This document shows positions 52,472-60,309 of a stretch of 64,000 nucleotides of DNA, piece by piece. Both the position numbers and the translations under genes were made by a program. The notes beneath the pieces are model-generated. The model was not told where the DNA came from, made no database searches, and saw nothing but the letters and a program-made list of their open reading frames with translations. The DNA is taken from positions 227,287 through 291,286 of the forward strand of contig NZ_JBLFFL010000005.1 of NCBI RefSeq assembly GCF_051400755.1, read 5' to 3'. This DNA comes from Parapedobacter sp051400755 (lineage in GTDB: Bacteria > Bacteroidota > Bacteroidia > Sphingobacteriales > Sphingobacteriaceae). Each line of letters starts with the position of its first letter. Position 1 is the stretch's first letter.

Positions 52472-53442
52472 GGTTGATCACCCCGGCGCCGTCCGACGTC
52501 TGCATCACCCGCTTCGCGCTCGGCAGTTATCGCGTCCACGTAGTTATCGTACATGATATCGTAGCATATCTTCAGGTCCTTGAGGTCCGGGTACTTGCAT
52601 TCATACATATACGGGCCAGCATAGTCTATTTCGTCCAGCGCTGCAAAGATTTCGACCCAATTGTTCTGCCCCTGCCCAGAGCAGGGGAAGTAATGCTCTT
52701 CGTGCAGCTGCCCGTCCGCAACATGCAGTGTCTTTATTCGCTTGCCCAGCGCCCGGAGCAGCTTCTCGGGATCTTTGATATGATTCAAGTCCACCGCTGA
52801 GTAGATGTCCTTGGGCAAACGATCCATCACTTCTACCGCCTCGTCAACGGTACGCATCAATACCCATATATCATCCCGCTTGGCAAGCATGTTTTCAACG
52901 ACCATGGTGGCACCGATTGACTTGACGCTTTTATTGAGCGCTATGGCAGATTTGATGAATTGCTCCTTTCTGACTTCGCGCTCATTCAAACCCAGCTGGT
53001 AGCTGGGGTGAAACAGGATAATTTCCGGCTCCAGTATTTTGACATATTCCAATACCTGTTTGTGAAACTCCACGACCTGCTGCCGCGCTGCCTCGTCCGC
53101 TCGTGACAGGTCAATCTTGTCGCTGAAAGGCATGTGGATAGACCATATGTTGATGCCCGCGTCATCTGCCGCCTTTTTTGCCTGTTGCATGAGCTGAATA
53201 ATCTCTGCCTTGCTCCGTGTGAAGGTCAGCCGTTGCTTATCGATCGCAGCGGTTATCCCGGTTTCGATATAGTCGATACCGACCGATTTTGCATAGTTCA
53301 TTTTCTCCGGGGTGATGGCATTGATGCCGATGGACGTGCCGATCTTCAGTCGATTGGGCTTCTTTGGCGGGCCGGCAACTACCAGGGAGTTACTTAAAAA
53401 TAAGTAGCAAATCAGATAAGCTAGGGTTACGGTATGTTTCAT
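52468..53442 (-). CDS. Secreted sugar phosphate isomerase/epimerase-like TIM barrel protein
   Basis: 324 residues with a signal peptide (LAYLICYLFLSNSLVVAG). AP endonuclease 2/xylose isomerase-like TIM barrel: IETGITAAIDKQRL, INIWSIHMPFSDKIDLSR, ILFHPSYQLGLNERE, VVENML, YSAVDLNHIKDPEKLL, HVADGQLHEEHYFPCSGQG. Metal ligands (Glu, Asp, His) are in the usual places. Such secreted members are frequent in Bacteroidota and are thought to act on polysaccharide-derived sugars; substrate unknown. Confidence 0.86.
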   Translation of the reverse strand: MKHTVTLAYLICYLFLSNSLVVAGPPKKPNRLKIGTSIGINAITPEKMNYAKSVGIDYIETGITAAIDKQRLTFTRSKAEIIQLMQQAKKAADDAGINIWSIHMPFSDKIDLSRADEAARQQVVEFHKQVLEYVKILEPEIILFHPSYQLGLNEREVRKEQFIKSAIALNKSVKSIGATMVVENMLAKRDDIWVLMRTVDEAVEVMDRLPKDIYSAVDLNHIKDPEKLLRALGKRIKTLHVADGQLHEEHYFPCSGQGQNNWVEIFAALDEIDYAGPYMYECKYPDLKDLKICYDIMYDNYVDAITAEREAGDADVGRRRGDQP

Positions 53443-53557
53443 AGTTACCTACAAAGAAACACAGCGCTGCGCGAAATCTTTCATTAAAAATAAAAAAAGA
53501 TTGGAAGCGCGCCGTGAGGGGGCGGCAGTAACCATGCGCACTTTTAAAAAATATGCG

Positions 53558-53565
53558 TATCTTTG
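53558..53565 (+). promoter_or_regulatory. -7 element of the DUF6364/PIN operon
   Basis: TATCTTTG within the 15-bp word CGTATCTTTGCAAGA (53556-53570), which recurs exactly at 54251-54265. 21 nt to ATG 53587; no -33 TTG. Confidence 0.6.
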
Positions 53566-53586
53566 CAAGAGTCAAAAAGCAAAGTC

Positions 53587-53829
53587 ATGAAGGCGAGATT
53601 GAATTTAACCATCGAGGAAAGCCTGTTAGAAAAAGTAAAGAGCTACGCAGCAAGCAGGAAAAGCAGCGTATCTGAACTGGTTGAAAATTATTTTAAGACG
53701 TTTGTCCATGTACCCCAACACAAGAGCATCATTGATATCATCGAGGAGCTCCCCAAACCCGATCTGCATGTCGAGGGCGATTTGAAAAAGCAGTATATGG
53801 AACAAAACGCCGATAAGTATGGCTTTTAA
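53587..53829 (+). CDS. DUF6364 family antitoxin
   Basis: 80 residues from ATG 53587 (MKARLNL). Ribbon-helix-helix start RLNLTIEESLLEKVKSYAASRKSSVSELVENY, then a toxin-binding tail KPDLHVEGDLKKQYMEQNADKYGF. It overlaps the PIN toxin gene by 11 bp, a standard toxin-antitoxin order. DUF6364 proteins are the usual partner of PIN toxins in Bacteroidota. Confidence 0.87.
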   Translation: MKARLNLTIEESLLEKVKSYAASRKSSVSELVENYFKTFVHVPQHKSIIDIIEELPKPDLHVEGDLKKQYMEQNADKYGF

Positions 53830-54238
53830 GGGTTTTTTAGACGCCAATATCATCCTTGATTTTGCCCTTCAACGAGAGCGGTACGAGCAGAGCAAAACCA
53901 TCATATCATGGGCCGAGCAGGGCAAGATCATCGGCTTCATTTCGCCTACTGTGGTGCAGATCTGCTCGTATTGGATAACGAAAGCTTACCGAATCAACAA
54001 GGCGAAAGAGATCATGACCACGCTGCTGGCATTCATCCACACGGTTGACACCCCGCATGAAGCCGTGCTCACGGCGCTCCACTCTTCCATGAATGATATC
54101 GAAGATGCATTGCTCTATTACACCGCTTTGCACCATGATGTCGACTATGTCATCAGCCAAGATCGCGCGTTCCAACAAGCGGCGCTTCCATCGCTCCCGG
54201 TGATTTCGCCTACGGACTTTATAGGAGTGGTGCGCTAA
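53819..54238 (+). CDS. PIN-domain toxin (VapC-like RNase)
   Basis: 139 residues. PIN acidic residues: D8 in FLDANIILDF, Glu about 43-46 region, D93/D96 in NDIEDALLYYTA, and D114 in VISQDRAF. Start is inside the antitoxin gene. Cleaves RNA when released from antitoxin; cognate pair with the preceding gene. Confidence 0.9.
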   Translation: MAFKGFLDANIILDFALQRERYEQSKTIISWAEQGKIIGFISPTVVQICSYWITKAYRINKAKEIMTTLLAFIHTVDTPHEAVLTALHSSMNDIEDALLYYTALHHDVDYVISQDRAFQQAALPSLPVISPTDFIGVVR

Positions 54239-54252
54239 TATCCCATAAATCG

Positions 54253-54260
54253 TATCTTTG
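54253..54260 (+). promoter_or_regulatory. -7 element at the start of the YeeE/YedE pair
   Basis: TATCTTTG followed by CAAG and the ATG at 54265: only 4 nt between the box and the start codon, so the transcript is probably leaderless. No -33 TTG is evident. Confidence 0.6.
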
Positions 54261-54264
54261 CAAG

Positions 54265-54840
54265 ATGCAACACCTGCTGGAAGTGATCAAACAACCCTGG
54301 CCCTGGTACGTGGCGGGCCCGTTGATCGGGCTCATCGTTCCGGCCCTGCTGATCGCCGGCAACAAATCGTTCGGTGTCAGCTCATCCTTGCGGCACATCT
54401 GTGCCGCCTGCATACCGGCCAACATTCCGTTTTTCAAATACGATTGGAAAAAGCAAGTGTGGAACCTGTTTTTTGTTTTCGGCATCGCGCTCGGCGGGGT
54501 CATTTCGATCCAGCTGCTGTCCAATCCCAATCCGGTTGTCATCCATCCGGAATTAGCCGCCGAGCTTTCCGGATACGGCATCAGCAGCTACGATGGCTTG
54601 ATCCCCGAAGCGCTCATCAACTGGTCCTCCCTGTTCACGCTCAAAGGATTCCTGTTGACGGTCGCGGGCGGGTTTTTGGTCGGCTTTGGCACCCGGTATG
54701 CCGGCGGTTGTACGAGCGGGCACGCCATCATGGGGCTGTCCACCCTGCAATGGCCGTCATTGGTCGCCACGGTATGCTTCATGATCGGCGGCTTCGTCAT
54801 GGCCAACCTTATTTTGCCACTTATCCTGTCGCTAACCTAG
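54265..54840 (+). CDS. YeeE/YedE-type sulfur transporter, first half (PmpA/TsuA-like)
   Basis: 191 residues with several membrane helices and the family motifs SSSLRHICAACIP with a conserved Cys, and FLVGFGTRYAGGCTSGHAIMGLS with a second thiol-bearing loop. YeeE/YedE proteins move thiosulfate or other sulfane sulfur compounds through Cys relays. Here the protein is split in two; the second half starts 6 bp downstream. Confidence 0.9.
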   Translation: MQHLLEVIKQPWPWYVAGPLIGLIVPALLIAGNKSFGVSSSLRHICAACIPANIPFFKYDWKKQVWNLFFVFGIALGGVISIQLLSNPNPVVIHPELAAELSGYGISSYDGLIPEALINWSSLFTLKGFLLTVAGGFLVGFGTRYAGGCTSGHAIMGLSTLQWPSLVATVCFMIGGFVMANLILPLILSLT

Positions 54841-54846
54841 TATCCT

Positions 54847-55302
54847 ATGCAGCGCACAACGACAACGGCGGGCGGCTTGCCACCCAAATGGTACCATCAC
54901 CTGAAATACCTGGTGCTGGGGGCGCTTTTCGGCATCATACTCGTCAAGGCCGAAGTCGTTAGCTGGTTCCGCATCCAAGAGATGTTCCGCTTGCAATCCT
55001 TCCACATGTACGGCATCATCGGCAGTGCCATCCTCGTGGGGATGATTTCCGTCTGGTTGATCAAAACATTCAACATCAAAACCCTCGATGGCGAGCCGAT
55101 CGAAATCCGGCCCAAGCAGTTCAACAAGGGGCAGATTTACGGCGGTTTACTATTCGGCTTCGGCTGGGCGATTACCGGCGCATGCCCCGGGCCGCTGTTT
55201 GCCCAGATCGGTACGGGCGCAACGGTTGTAGCCGTTACGCTGTTGAGTGCCATTGCCGGCACCTGGGTCTACGGCCTGCTGCGCGAAAAACTGCCGCACT
55301 AG
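54847..55302 (+). CDS. YeeE/YedE-type sulfur transporter, second half (DUF6691, PmpB-like)
   Basis: 151 residues with about four helices (YLVLGALFGIILVKA, MYGIIGSAILVGMISVWLIK) and the thiol motif GGLLFGFGWAITGACPGPLFAQIGTG. It complements the first half in an operon. Its stop lies within a few bases of the point where a truncated PIN toxin on the other strand loses homology. Confidence 0.9.
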   Translation: MQRTTTTAGGLPPKWYHHLKYLVLGALFGIILVKAEVVSWFRIQEMFRLQSFHMYGIIGSAILVGMISVWLIKTFNIKTLDGEPIEIRPKQFNKGQIYGGLLFGFGWAITGACPGPLFAQIGTGATVVAVTLLSAIAGTWVYGLLREKLPH

Positions 55303-55416
55303 GCGGTATAATTTGCTTTCGAAAGCCTTATAAATATTAAATTCAGGGTTACTCCGGTTTATTGTCGTGATCAGGACGTTGGTATCGATCACCAACTTGG
55401 GTTTAGGCAATCTCAT
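55303..55416 (-). pseudogene. Truncated PIN-domain toxin (N-terminal remnant)
   Basis: The first 37 residues match the family start of a PIN toxin (MRLPKPKLVIDTNVLITTI, then SNPEFNIYKAFESKLY), including the first catalytic Asp. Beyond about 55306 the frame runs antisense through the YeeE/YedE gene without PIN features. The remaining 100 or so residues, with the other acidic catalytic residues, are gone, so it cannot be active. Confidence 0.75.
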
Positions 55417-55422
55417 ATCAAA

Positions 55423-55632
55423 CTAACGACGCAATTGGTCGTAGTCTTTGTCGATAATCTTTTTTTCGACAACCACCCGATCAACTTCGTCTTTTAACTT
55501 TTGAGAATAATGCTGAGTGAGCAAATCCCGCAATTCTACAGACTCTTCATAACTCATTTTTCGGTTAAACATTCGAAGCAAGCTCACCTGAACTTCGTTT
55601 AATCCTTTTATTTGCTTGTCGATTGTAGCCAT
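55423..55632 (-). CDS. Antitoxin-like small protein, partner of the truncated PIN toxin
   Basis: 69 residues from ATG 55632 (MATIDKQI), with AAGGA before it; two upstream alternatives in frame are weaker. Mostly helical and charged (KMSYEESVELRDLLTQHYSQKLKDEVDRVV), the type often placed before PIN toxins in Bacteroidota. Six bases separate it from the toxin remnant. Promoter TTTTG-N19-TATCTTTG is intact. Confidence 0.72.
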   Translation of the reverse strand: MATIDKQIKGLNEVQVSLLRMFNRKMSYEESVELRDLLTQHYSQKLKDEVDRVVVEKKIIDKDYDQLRR

Positions 55633-55656
55633 CTGTTTCTTCCTTATCACTTAACA

Positions 55657-55688
55657 CAAAGATAAAGAATTGTTTCAATTTTTCAAAA
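55657..55688 (-). promoter_or_regulatory. Promoter of the orphan antitoxin
   Basis: Minus strand TTTTG (55688 to 55684), 19-bp spacer, TATCTTTG (55664 to 55657), 24 nt to ATG 55632. Close match to consensus. Confidence 0.75.
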
Positions 55689-55714
55689 CAACGGCCCCGC
55701 ACGGCCGCACTAGA

Positions 55715-56110
55715 TTATCGCGGTCGTTCGCGCACCTCCACCGTGCCGCCGTGGTCGAGGATGGGGCACCGCTTGGCCAGCTCCGTGGCCTGGGCGATGT
55801 TTTCGGCCTGCAGCACCACGATGCTCACGACGATCTGCCCGCCCCAGGCGATACTCCCTGCCGTGGCCTGCTTATCCGTTCCGGAGATCACGTAGCCCGG
55901 CCTCGGGAAGGCAAAGCTCTCTACGTACGCCCCTACGGCTTTCCAGTATTCGATGGTCTTGTCCCACTTGGGGTTTACCGCCTTGGCCTGCTCGCTGGTA
56001 TACGTTTCAGGTACCCGTACCACCAATACAAATTTTTTCATGTCGTCGCTTTCGTTCGCTGCATCCGTTGTCAACGCTGCAAACGCCAGTATCACTGCTG
56101 TGGTCATCAT
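55715..56110 (-). CDS. YCII-related domain protein
   Basis: 131 residues; the first 20 residues (MMTTAVILAFAALTTDA) look like a short signal peptide, though ATG 56041 (MKKFVLVVRV) is an alternative cytoplasmic start. The ferredoxin-like YCII fold shows KKFVLVVRVPETYTSEQAKAVNP, YWKAVGAYVESFAFPRPGYVIS and a repeat-like VVVLQAENIAQATELAKRCPIL. Function unknown; family members are often near ECF sigma factors or sit in oxidoreductase contexts. Confidence 0.82.
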   Translation of the reverse strand: MMTTAVILAFAALTTDAANESDDMKKFVLVVRVPETYTSEQAKAVNPKWDKTIEYWKAVGAYVESFAFPRPGYVISGTDKQATAGSIAWGGQIVVSIVVLQAENIAQATELAKRCPILDHGGTVEVRERPR

Positions 56111-56172
56111 ATCATTGTTTTTTCACAAAGTTCGTCCGCCGTGCGGCGGCATCCTTGTAAAAAATCATTGAT

Positions 56173-56949
56173 TTACCAAAAGCGGGCTTGCGCAAAAAAT
56201 TCACGGGGTGGTAGGCCGGCAAAGCGCCTGAAGGCGTGGTTGAAGTGCGCCTGATCAAAGTAGCCGCCCTCCAGCGCCAGGCGGTGAATGGATTGTTGCG
56301 GGTTGCGCTGCCTGATGAGCGCCTGCAGCCGCACGATGTCTGCAAACGGCTTGGGCGACATCCCCACCGCCCTGCGGAATCGCTTTTCGAACGCATCCCT
56401 GCTGAGGTACATCCTGTCTGCCAAGTCGGCCATGGATAACCGGCCTTTCGCCAGGTGAATGACCGAAACTGCGCCGATCGCCACGAGGTCCGGCTCTTGG
56501 GGCCGCAGTTTAGTCAGCAGGAAGCGCTCCAGCACGGCCACCCGCATGCGGTGATCCTGCGCTTCGAAGAGCTGGTCTTGCACCCGTTCGATTTCCGAGG
56601 CCGCAAAGAAGCCGTCCAGATCCAGGGTAATGCCTTTGATCTCGTCGAGCGGATTCCGGAAGAGGGCCGGGGCCATCCCTTCCTTGAGTAATGCGACGAT
56701 CGTACCCGAGCGCGGTAGGTAGTTGATGAGGCGAGCCGATTGGCGCAGCCCCGCCAGTGATGCCGCCGGAAGCATGGCGCCTTGGCTGCCGAGCCCATCG
56801 GCCACCTGCCCACCGAATCGGAAGGCCAGCGCGATAGCCGTGCTGGGCAGCACCCGGTTTTCGAGGGGCTCTCCATGGCTCTCAATGACGTGAAAGGCCT
56901 TGATGTATGGCTGCAAGGGTGCAGTAGGTGGGTACGTTTCAAACGTCAT
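56173..56949 (-). CDS. AraC family transcriptional regulator
   Basis: 258 residues. The N-terminal ligand-type domain (about 1-150) is followed by a double HTH at about 160-255: LSMADLADRMYLSRDAFEKRFRRAVGMSPKPFADIVR and IHRLALEGGYFDQAHFNHAFRRFAGLPPREF. No obvious metabolic neighbour identifies its target; the YCII gene downstream is 62 bp away. A perfect -7 element lies 7 nt before the start. Confidence 0.93.
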   Translation of the reverse strand: MTFETYPPTAPLQPYIKAFHVIESHGEPLENRVLPSTAIALAFRFGGQVADGLGSQGAMLPAASLAGLRQSARLINYLPRSGTIVALLKEGMAPALFRNPLDEIKGITLDLDGFFAASEIERVQDQLFEAQDHRMRVAVLERFLLTKLRPQEPDLVAIGAVSVIHLAKGRLSMADLADRMYLSRDAFEKRFRRAVGMSPKPFADIVRLQALIRQRNPQQSIHRLALEGGYFDQAHFNHAFRRFAGLPPREFFAQARFW

Positions 56950-56956
56950 GGTTGTA

Positions 56957-56964
56957 CAAACTTA
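56957..56964 (-). promoter_or_regulatory. -7 element of the AraC gene
   Basis: Minus-strand TAAGTTTG (56964 to 56957), 7 nt before ATG 56949. Suggests a near-leaderless transcript. No -33 TTG noted. Confidence 0.5.
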
Positions 56965-57063
56965 GGCAACCTGCCGTTTTATTGCAAGGGCATTGTCTAG
57001 GTTTGACAGATGTTAGACGCTACGAAGTTGACTTCATCTAATATATGTTTAAGAAGTTCAATA

Positions 57064-57375
57064 TTAGAGAGCAACATATTCTGCTTGGCTTAGGATATGC
57101 GGACCAATGTAGGGACTCAGCGATTGGGGTGTGACGAGCTCTACCTTGCGCCCTAATAAATCTTCAAGAAAAAATGACAACTCCATAAAATTATCATAGG
57201 TTTTCATTTCTGGACGAAATTCGACTAAAAAATCAACGTCGCTGTTTGGGTTAAAGCGATTGGTAAGAAATGAACCAAAAAGGCTTAGTTTTAACACCCC
57301 GTACCGACGAAGTTCACTTCGGTTGGCACGTAACAGTGAAATAACACCTTCTTTGCTTTGAACCGGCTCTCCCAT
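57064..57375 (-). CDS. Nucleotidyltransferase-domain protein (MNT, MntA-like), without HEPN partner
   Basis: 103 residues from ATG 57375. Minimal nucleotidyltransferase fold: SLFGSFLTNRFNPNSDVDFLVEF with the GSF and DVD catalytic triad. Such proteins AMPylate and silence an adjacent HEPN toxin; none is adjacent here, and the upstream gene on the same strand is absent. The gene is preceded by a promoter whose -7 box ends 4 nt before the ATG. Confidence 0.88.
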   Translation of the reverse strand: MGEPVQSKEGVISLLRANRSELRRYGVLKLSLFGSFLTNRFNPNSDVDFLVEFRPEMKTYDNFMELSFFLEDLLGRKVELVTPQSLSPYIGPHILSQAEYVAL

Positions 57376-57379
57376 ATTA

Positions 57380-57387
57380 CAAATATA
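57380..57387 (-). promoter_or_regulatory. -7 element of the MNT gene, leaderless placement
   Basis: Minus-strand TATATTTG then TAAT then ATG 57375. The 19-bp word ATATTACAAATATACAAAA (57374-57392, plus strand) recurs exactly at 62882-62900. Confidence 0.6.
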
Positions 57388-57432
57388 CAAAATTTAGTGT
57401 TCATGTGGTGGCAGGATATAACCCTTAGGCCG

Positions 57433-57918
57433 TCAAGTCAGTTTATAAATAAATTCCTCGATCTCCGTCTGCCGTGCATTGGCAAAGCCTCTGTCCGTGC
57501 CGATTTTGACAAAACCGCATTTTTCTAACACTTTTTGCGAACCATAATTGTCAAACGCAACCCGGCCAAAAATTGGTCTGGCAGTTTCAATGGCGAGTAA
57601 GTCTTTTAGTGCTTTTGTTGCGATCCCACGCCCCCAAACGTTTCTGTCTATCCAATACGTGATTTCCGCTCTGCCTTCCAGTTCAAATTTTGAGACACTT
57701 CCTACAATGGTTTCGTCTACCAAAATTGTCTGCATATTGACCGTTGCGTCGGTTAGCAGTTTGGTATATTTTTCAAGGTAGGCTACCTTGTCTGCCTGGT
57801 TTTTAGGGGTGAATGCGGCTAAGTAACTTGCTTCTTTGTCCAGTTGAAACCGAAAGAAATCGGCTAAGTCTGCCACTTCTGTCCGCCTAAGCTTTATCAT
57901 CAGTTTGTCGTTCGTCAT
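57433..57918 (-). CDS. GNAT-family N-acetyltransferase (RimJ/RimL-like)
   Basis: 161 residues. RimJ-like start KLRRTEVADLADFFRFQLD, TYWIDRNVWGRGIATKALKDLL holding the acetyl-CoA loop, and GRVAFDNYGSQKVLEKCGFVKIGT. Substrate unknown; could acetylate a small molecule or protein N-terminus. Isolated gene; 57919-58170 downstream of nothing shows no further gene. Confidence 0.92.
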   Translation of the reverse strand: MTNDKLMIKLRRTEVADLADFFRFQLDKEASYLAAFTPKNQADKVAYLEKYTKLLTDATVNMQTILVDETIVGSVSKFELEGRAEITYWIDRNVWGRGIATKALKDLLAIETARPIFGRVAFDNYGSQKVLEKCGFVKIGTDRGFANARQTEIEEFIYKLT

Positions 57919-58170
57919 CGTGATTTTCAGTATCCTACCCCAGCAAACTCAAAATTCGAGCAAACCGATCGCCTCAACGCCGTTGGCTAGGGGATAGCGC
58001 CACTGATCATTGAGGCTCAGGGTGATAGCACGCGCGTTGAATCATCTGTTCTGGTTTTTTCAAAGATAGTCACAAACCTTGTAATCTGAAAAGTTAAACC
58101 CACCAGCTGTTTTGCGCCTTCCAGGTGTCAAATCAAGGTGGGCACCTCAGGCCGCAGGCGGAGGCCTACG

Positions 58171-59091
58171 CTATTTGTTAAACTCAGGATACGGAAACCC
58201 CTTGCCGGTTTCACACAGGGATTTCAGGCTTCTGAAAAAAAGCGCCCAATCATACGAGCACGAAGCAAATTCCTTGGTGTATGCTGCCCATCCATCGTGG
58301 CGGAAGTAGAGCACCGTCCCTTTGGCGTGCGGCTCCAGCTCGAAGGTCAGTGTGGTGCCTATCCATTCTTCAAAAGCCTTCAGGCAGCGCCATGCTACCT
58401 TGCTGTAAGGCTCCAGCGCTACCACCTGCATTTCTTTGAAGTAGTCGGGCTCAAAGCCGAAGCGCAATACGCTGCCAACCTCCGGCTTTGCCAGGGTATC
58501 CGGCGTCCACCAACCGGCCAAGCCTTCTTGCGTGGTGAGGGCGGCGTAGACTTTTTCTACCGGCGCCTCGATAAGCAGCCTGTGGCAGATGCTTTTCAAA
58601 GGCGATTGGTCTGTCGAAGCGGTCTCTTTCGTTACCGGCTGTTCCGTTTCCCGTGGCGTGGGGCTGCCCTTACCCGTCAGAATCCGCTCTTTCAAGCTAT
58701 CCTGTATGTAATGTGTCCATGCATCCTGACAAATCTTAAAACATTCGTAGGCGGGCACCAATCCTTGGTGTGTAAATTTCAGGTGCGTTTTTCCGTCTTT
58801 TTCGGAAATTTCAAACACAACGTGAGTACCGGTCCATTCGTCGGAATCTTTCGTGAACTTAAAGTAATTGTCAAGCACGAGCCAGACAACCTTTTGATTG
58901 GGTATCCATTCGACGATCCGCATACGGGATCGGTGTACATCCTTGTAGTGATATTGGAACTCGCTGCCCAGTTTATCGGTATCGCCCTCGATATTTTCAG
59001 ACCACCATCCACGCACGTGATTTACGGCGGTGAATACTTCCTCCGGGGTTGCGGCAACGGTAAAAGCTGTTTTGAAATCTTGATTTTCCAT
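58171..59091 (-). CDS. Tandem SRPBCC (AHSA1-type) domain protein
   Basis: 306 residues carrying two activator-of-Hsp90-like START domains: about 1-140 (FTVAATPEEVFTAVNHVRGWWSEN-like start, FKICQDAWTHYIQDSL end) and about 165-300 (RLLIEAPVEKVYAALTTQEGLAGWWTP). Both domains start with the same small-ligand pocket signature, so the gene arose by domain duplication. Such proteins bind hydrophobic ligands; no partner is known. -7 TACCTTTG at 59126 to 59119. Confidence 0.88.
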   Translation of the reverse strand: MENQDFKTAFTVAATPEEVFTAVNHVRGWWSENIEGDTDKLGSEFQYHYKDVHRSRMRIVEWIPNQKVVWLVLDNYFKFTKDSDEWTGTHVVFEISEKDGKTHLKFTHQGLVPAYECFKICQDAWTHYIQDSLKERILTGKGSPTPRETEQPVTKETASTDQSPLKSICHRLLIEAPVEKVYAALTTQEGLAGWWTPDTLAKPEVGSVLRFGFEPDYFKEMQVVALEPYSKVAWRCLKAFEEWIGTTLTFELEPHAKGTVLYFRHDGWAAYTKEFASCSYDWALFFRSLKSLCETGKGFPYPEFNK

Positions 59092-59118
59092 GACGTAAAT
59101 TTTGATGAATCACTTCAA

Positions 59119-59126
59119 CAAAGGTA
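59119..59126 (-). promoter_or_regulatory. -7 element of the AHSA1-like gene
   Basis: Minus-strand TACCTTTG, perfect, 27 nt before ATG 59091. No -33 TTG seen. Confidence 0.5.
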
Positions 59127-59174
59127 CCGCAACTATTGCCCCGCAGGTAGGTGCGAAATGGACATTATGACGGG

Positions 59175-59205
59175 TTGATTTGGACAGCAAGATTGCCTAA
59201 GTTTG
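59175..59205 (+). promoter_or_regulatory. Promoter of the GlxA-type regulator
   Basis: TTG (59175-59177), 20-bp spacer, TAAGTTTG (59198-59205), 17 nt to ATG 59223. Confidence 0.75.
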
Positions 59206-59222
59206 CATAACGACAAAGCATC

Positions 59223-60215
59223 ATGAAACCCATGAAACACGTGACCATTTTAGTGCCCGATGTGCAAACGGCCAACAGCACGATCGCATGCATCGTTGGC
59301 GCCCACCAGCTATTTACGGGCGCCAATGCCTACTGGCAAAAGCAAGGAAAACAACCGTTGTTTACGATCGAAACGGCCGGCGTAGCCGAAGAATCGACGT
59401 TCATCGACGGGCTACTGACGTTCAAACCCCAGGTAAACATCGCTTCCCTGCAGAAAACGGACCTCATCCTTATTCCATCCATCACACCCGAGTTTGAGCA
59501 AGTCATGCATGGCAATGCGCTGTTGATCGATTGGCTGCGGCGGCAGTATAAAAACGGTGCGGAGGTGGCCAGCATGTGTACCGGTGCTTTCCTATTGGCG
59601 TCGTCCGGGTTGCTCGAAAAGCGGAGCTGTTCCATTCACTGGAATTCGGCCAATCATTTCAGGGCGTTATTTCCGGATATCCAGCTGAAAACAGAAAAAT
59701 TGATTACGGACGAACGGGGTATCTATACCAATGGCGGAGGCTATTCATTTTTGAATTTACTGTTGTACCTGGTTGAAAAGTATTACGACCGGGAAACCGC
59801 CATCTATTGTTCAAAAATCTTTCAGATCGAGCTAGACCGGCAAACGCAATCCACGTTTGCCATATTCACCGGGCAAAAATCGCACAGCGACGACGTGGTG
59901 AAAGACGCCCAGCAATATCTTGAAGATCATTTTTGCGAAAAGATATCCGTAGAAGATCTTTCGAAGCGATTTGCCGTGGGGCGGCGGAATTTCGACAGGC
60001 GGTTTATCAAAGCTACGGGCAATACTCCGCTTGAATACCTGCAACGCATCAAAGTCGAATCGGCGAAAAAGGCGTTTGAGACCACTCGAAAGAACGTCAA
60101 CGAGGTGATGTATGAGGTGGGCTATTCGGATGTCAAAGCATTCCGCGAGGTATTCCGGAAGATCACCGGCATGTCGCCGTTGGAATACCGGAATCGATAC
60201 AACAAGGAAGCATAG
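59223..60215 (+). CDS. GlxA family transcriptional regulator (DJ-1/PfpI domain plus AraC HTH)
   Basis: 330 residues. The N-terminal DJ-1/PfpI-like domain (about 5-180) has the nucleophile-elbow region VASMCTGAFLLASSGLLEKRSC, here Cys rather than a degenerate residue. The AraC double HTH is at about 225-325 (ISVEDLSKRFAVGRRNFDRRFIKATGNTPLEYLQR, VGYSDVKAFREVFRKITGMSPLEYR). Family members sense small metabolites or nitrogen status. Divergent from the AHSA1-like gene, a likely target because both promoters share the 131-bp gap. Confidence 0.93.
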   Translation: MKPMKHVTILVPDVQTANSTIACIVGAHQLFTGANAYWQKQGKQPLFTIETAGVAEESTFIDGLLTFKPQVNIASLQKTDLILIPSITPEFEQVMHGNALLIDWLRRQYKNGAEVASMCTGAFLLASSGLLEKRSCSIHWNSANHFRALFPDIQLKTEKLITDERGIYTNGGGYSFLNLLLYLVEKYYDRETAIYCSKIFQIELDRQTQSTFAIFTGQKSHSDDVVKDAQQYLEDHFCEKISVEDLSKRFAVGRRNFDRRFIKATGNTPLEYLQRIKVESAKKAFETTRKNVNEVMYEVGYSDVKAFREVFRKITGMSPLEYRNRYNKEA

Positions 60216-60256
60216 GGGGAGTAGTTGTCCACGGCCACGGTACAGGCGCACTGCGA

Positions 60257-60287
60257 TTGCGGATTAGCGGATGAAATGCTACCTTTG
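60257..60287 (+). promoter_or_regulatory. Promoter of the thioredoxin-fold gene
   Basis: TTG (60257-60259), 20-bp spacer, TACCTTTG (60280-60287), then 22 nt to ATG 60310. Confidence 0.75.
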
Positions 60288-60309
60288 TGTATACCAGTGA
60301 GCTACGGTT

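Noticed and set aside
58010..58060. Possible insertion-sequence remnant in the 57919-58170 gap
   Set aside because: Composition shifts slightly, but I found no terminal repeats, transposase fragment or other evidence.
58138..59178. 346-codon open frame opposite the tandem AHSA1 gene
   Set aside because: The minus-strand protein has two matching family domains and a promoter; this frame has none.
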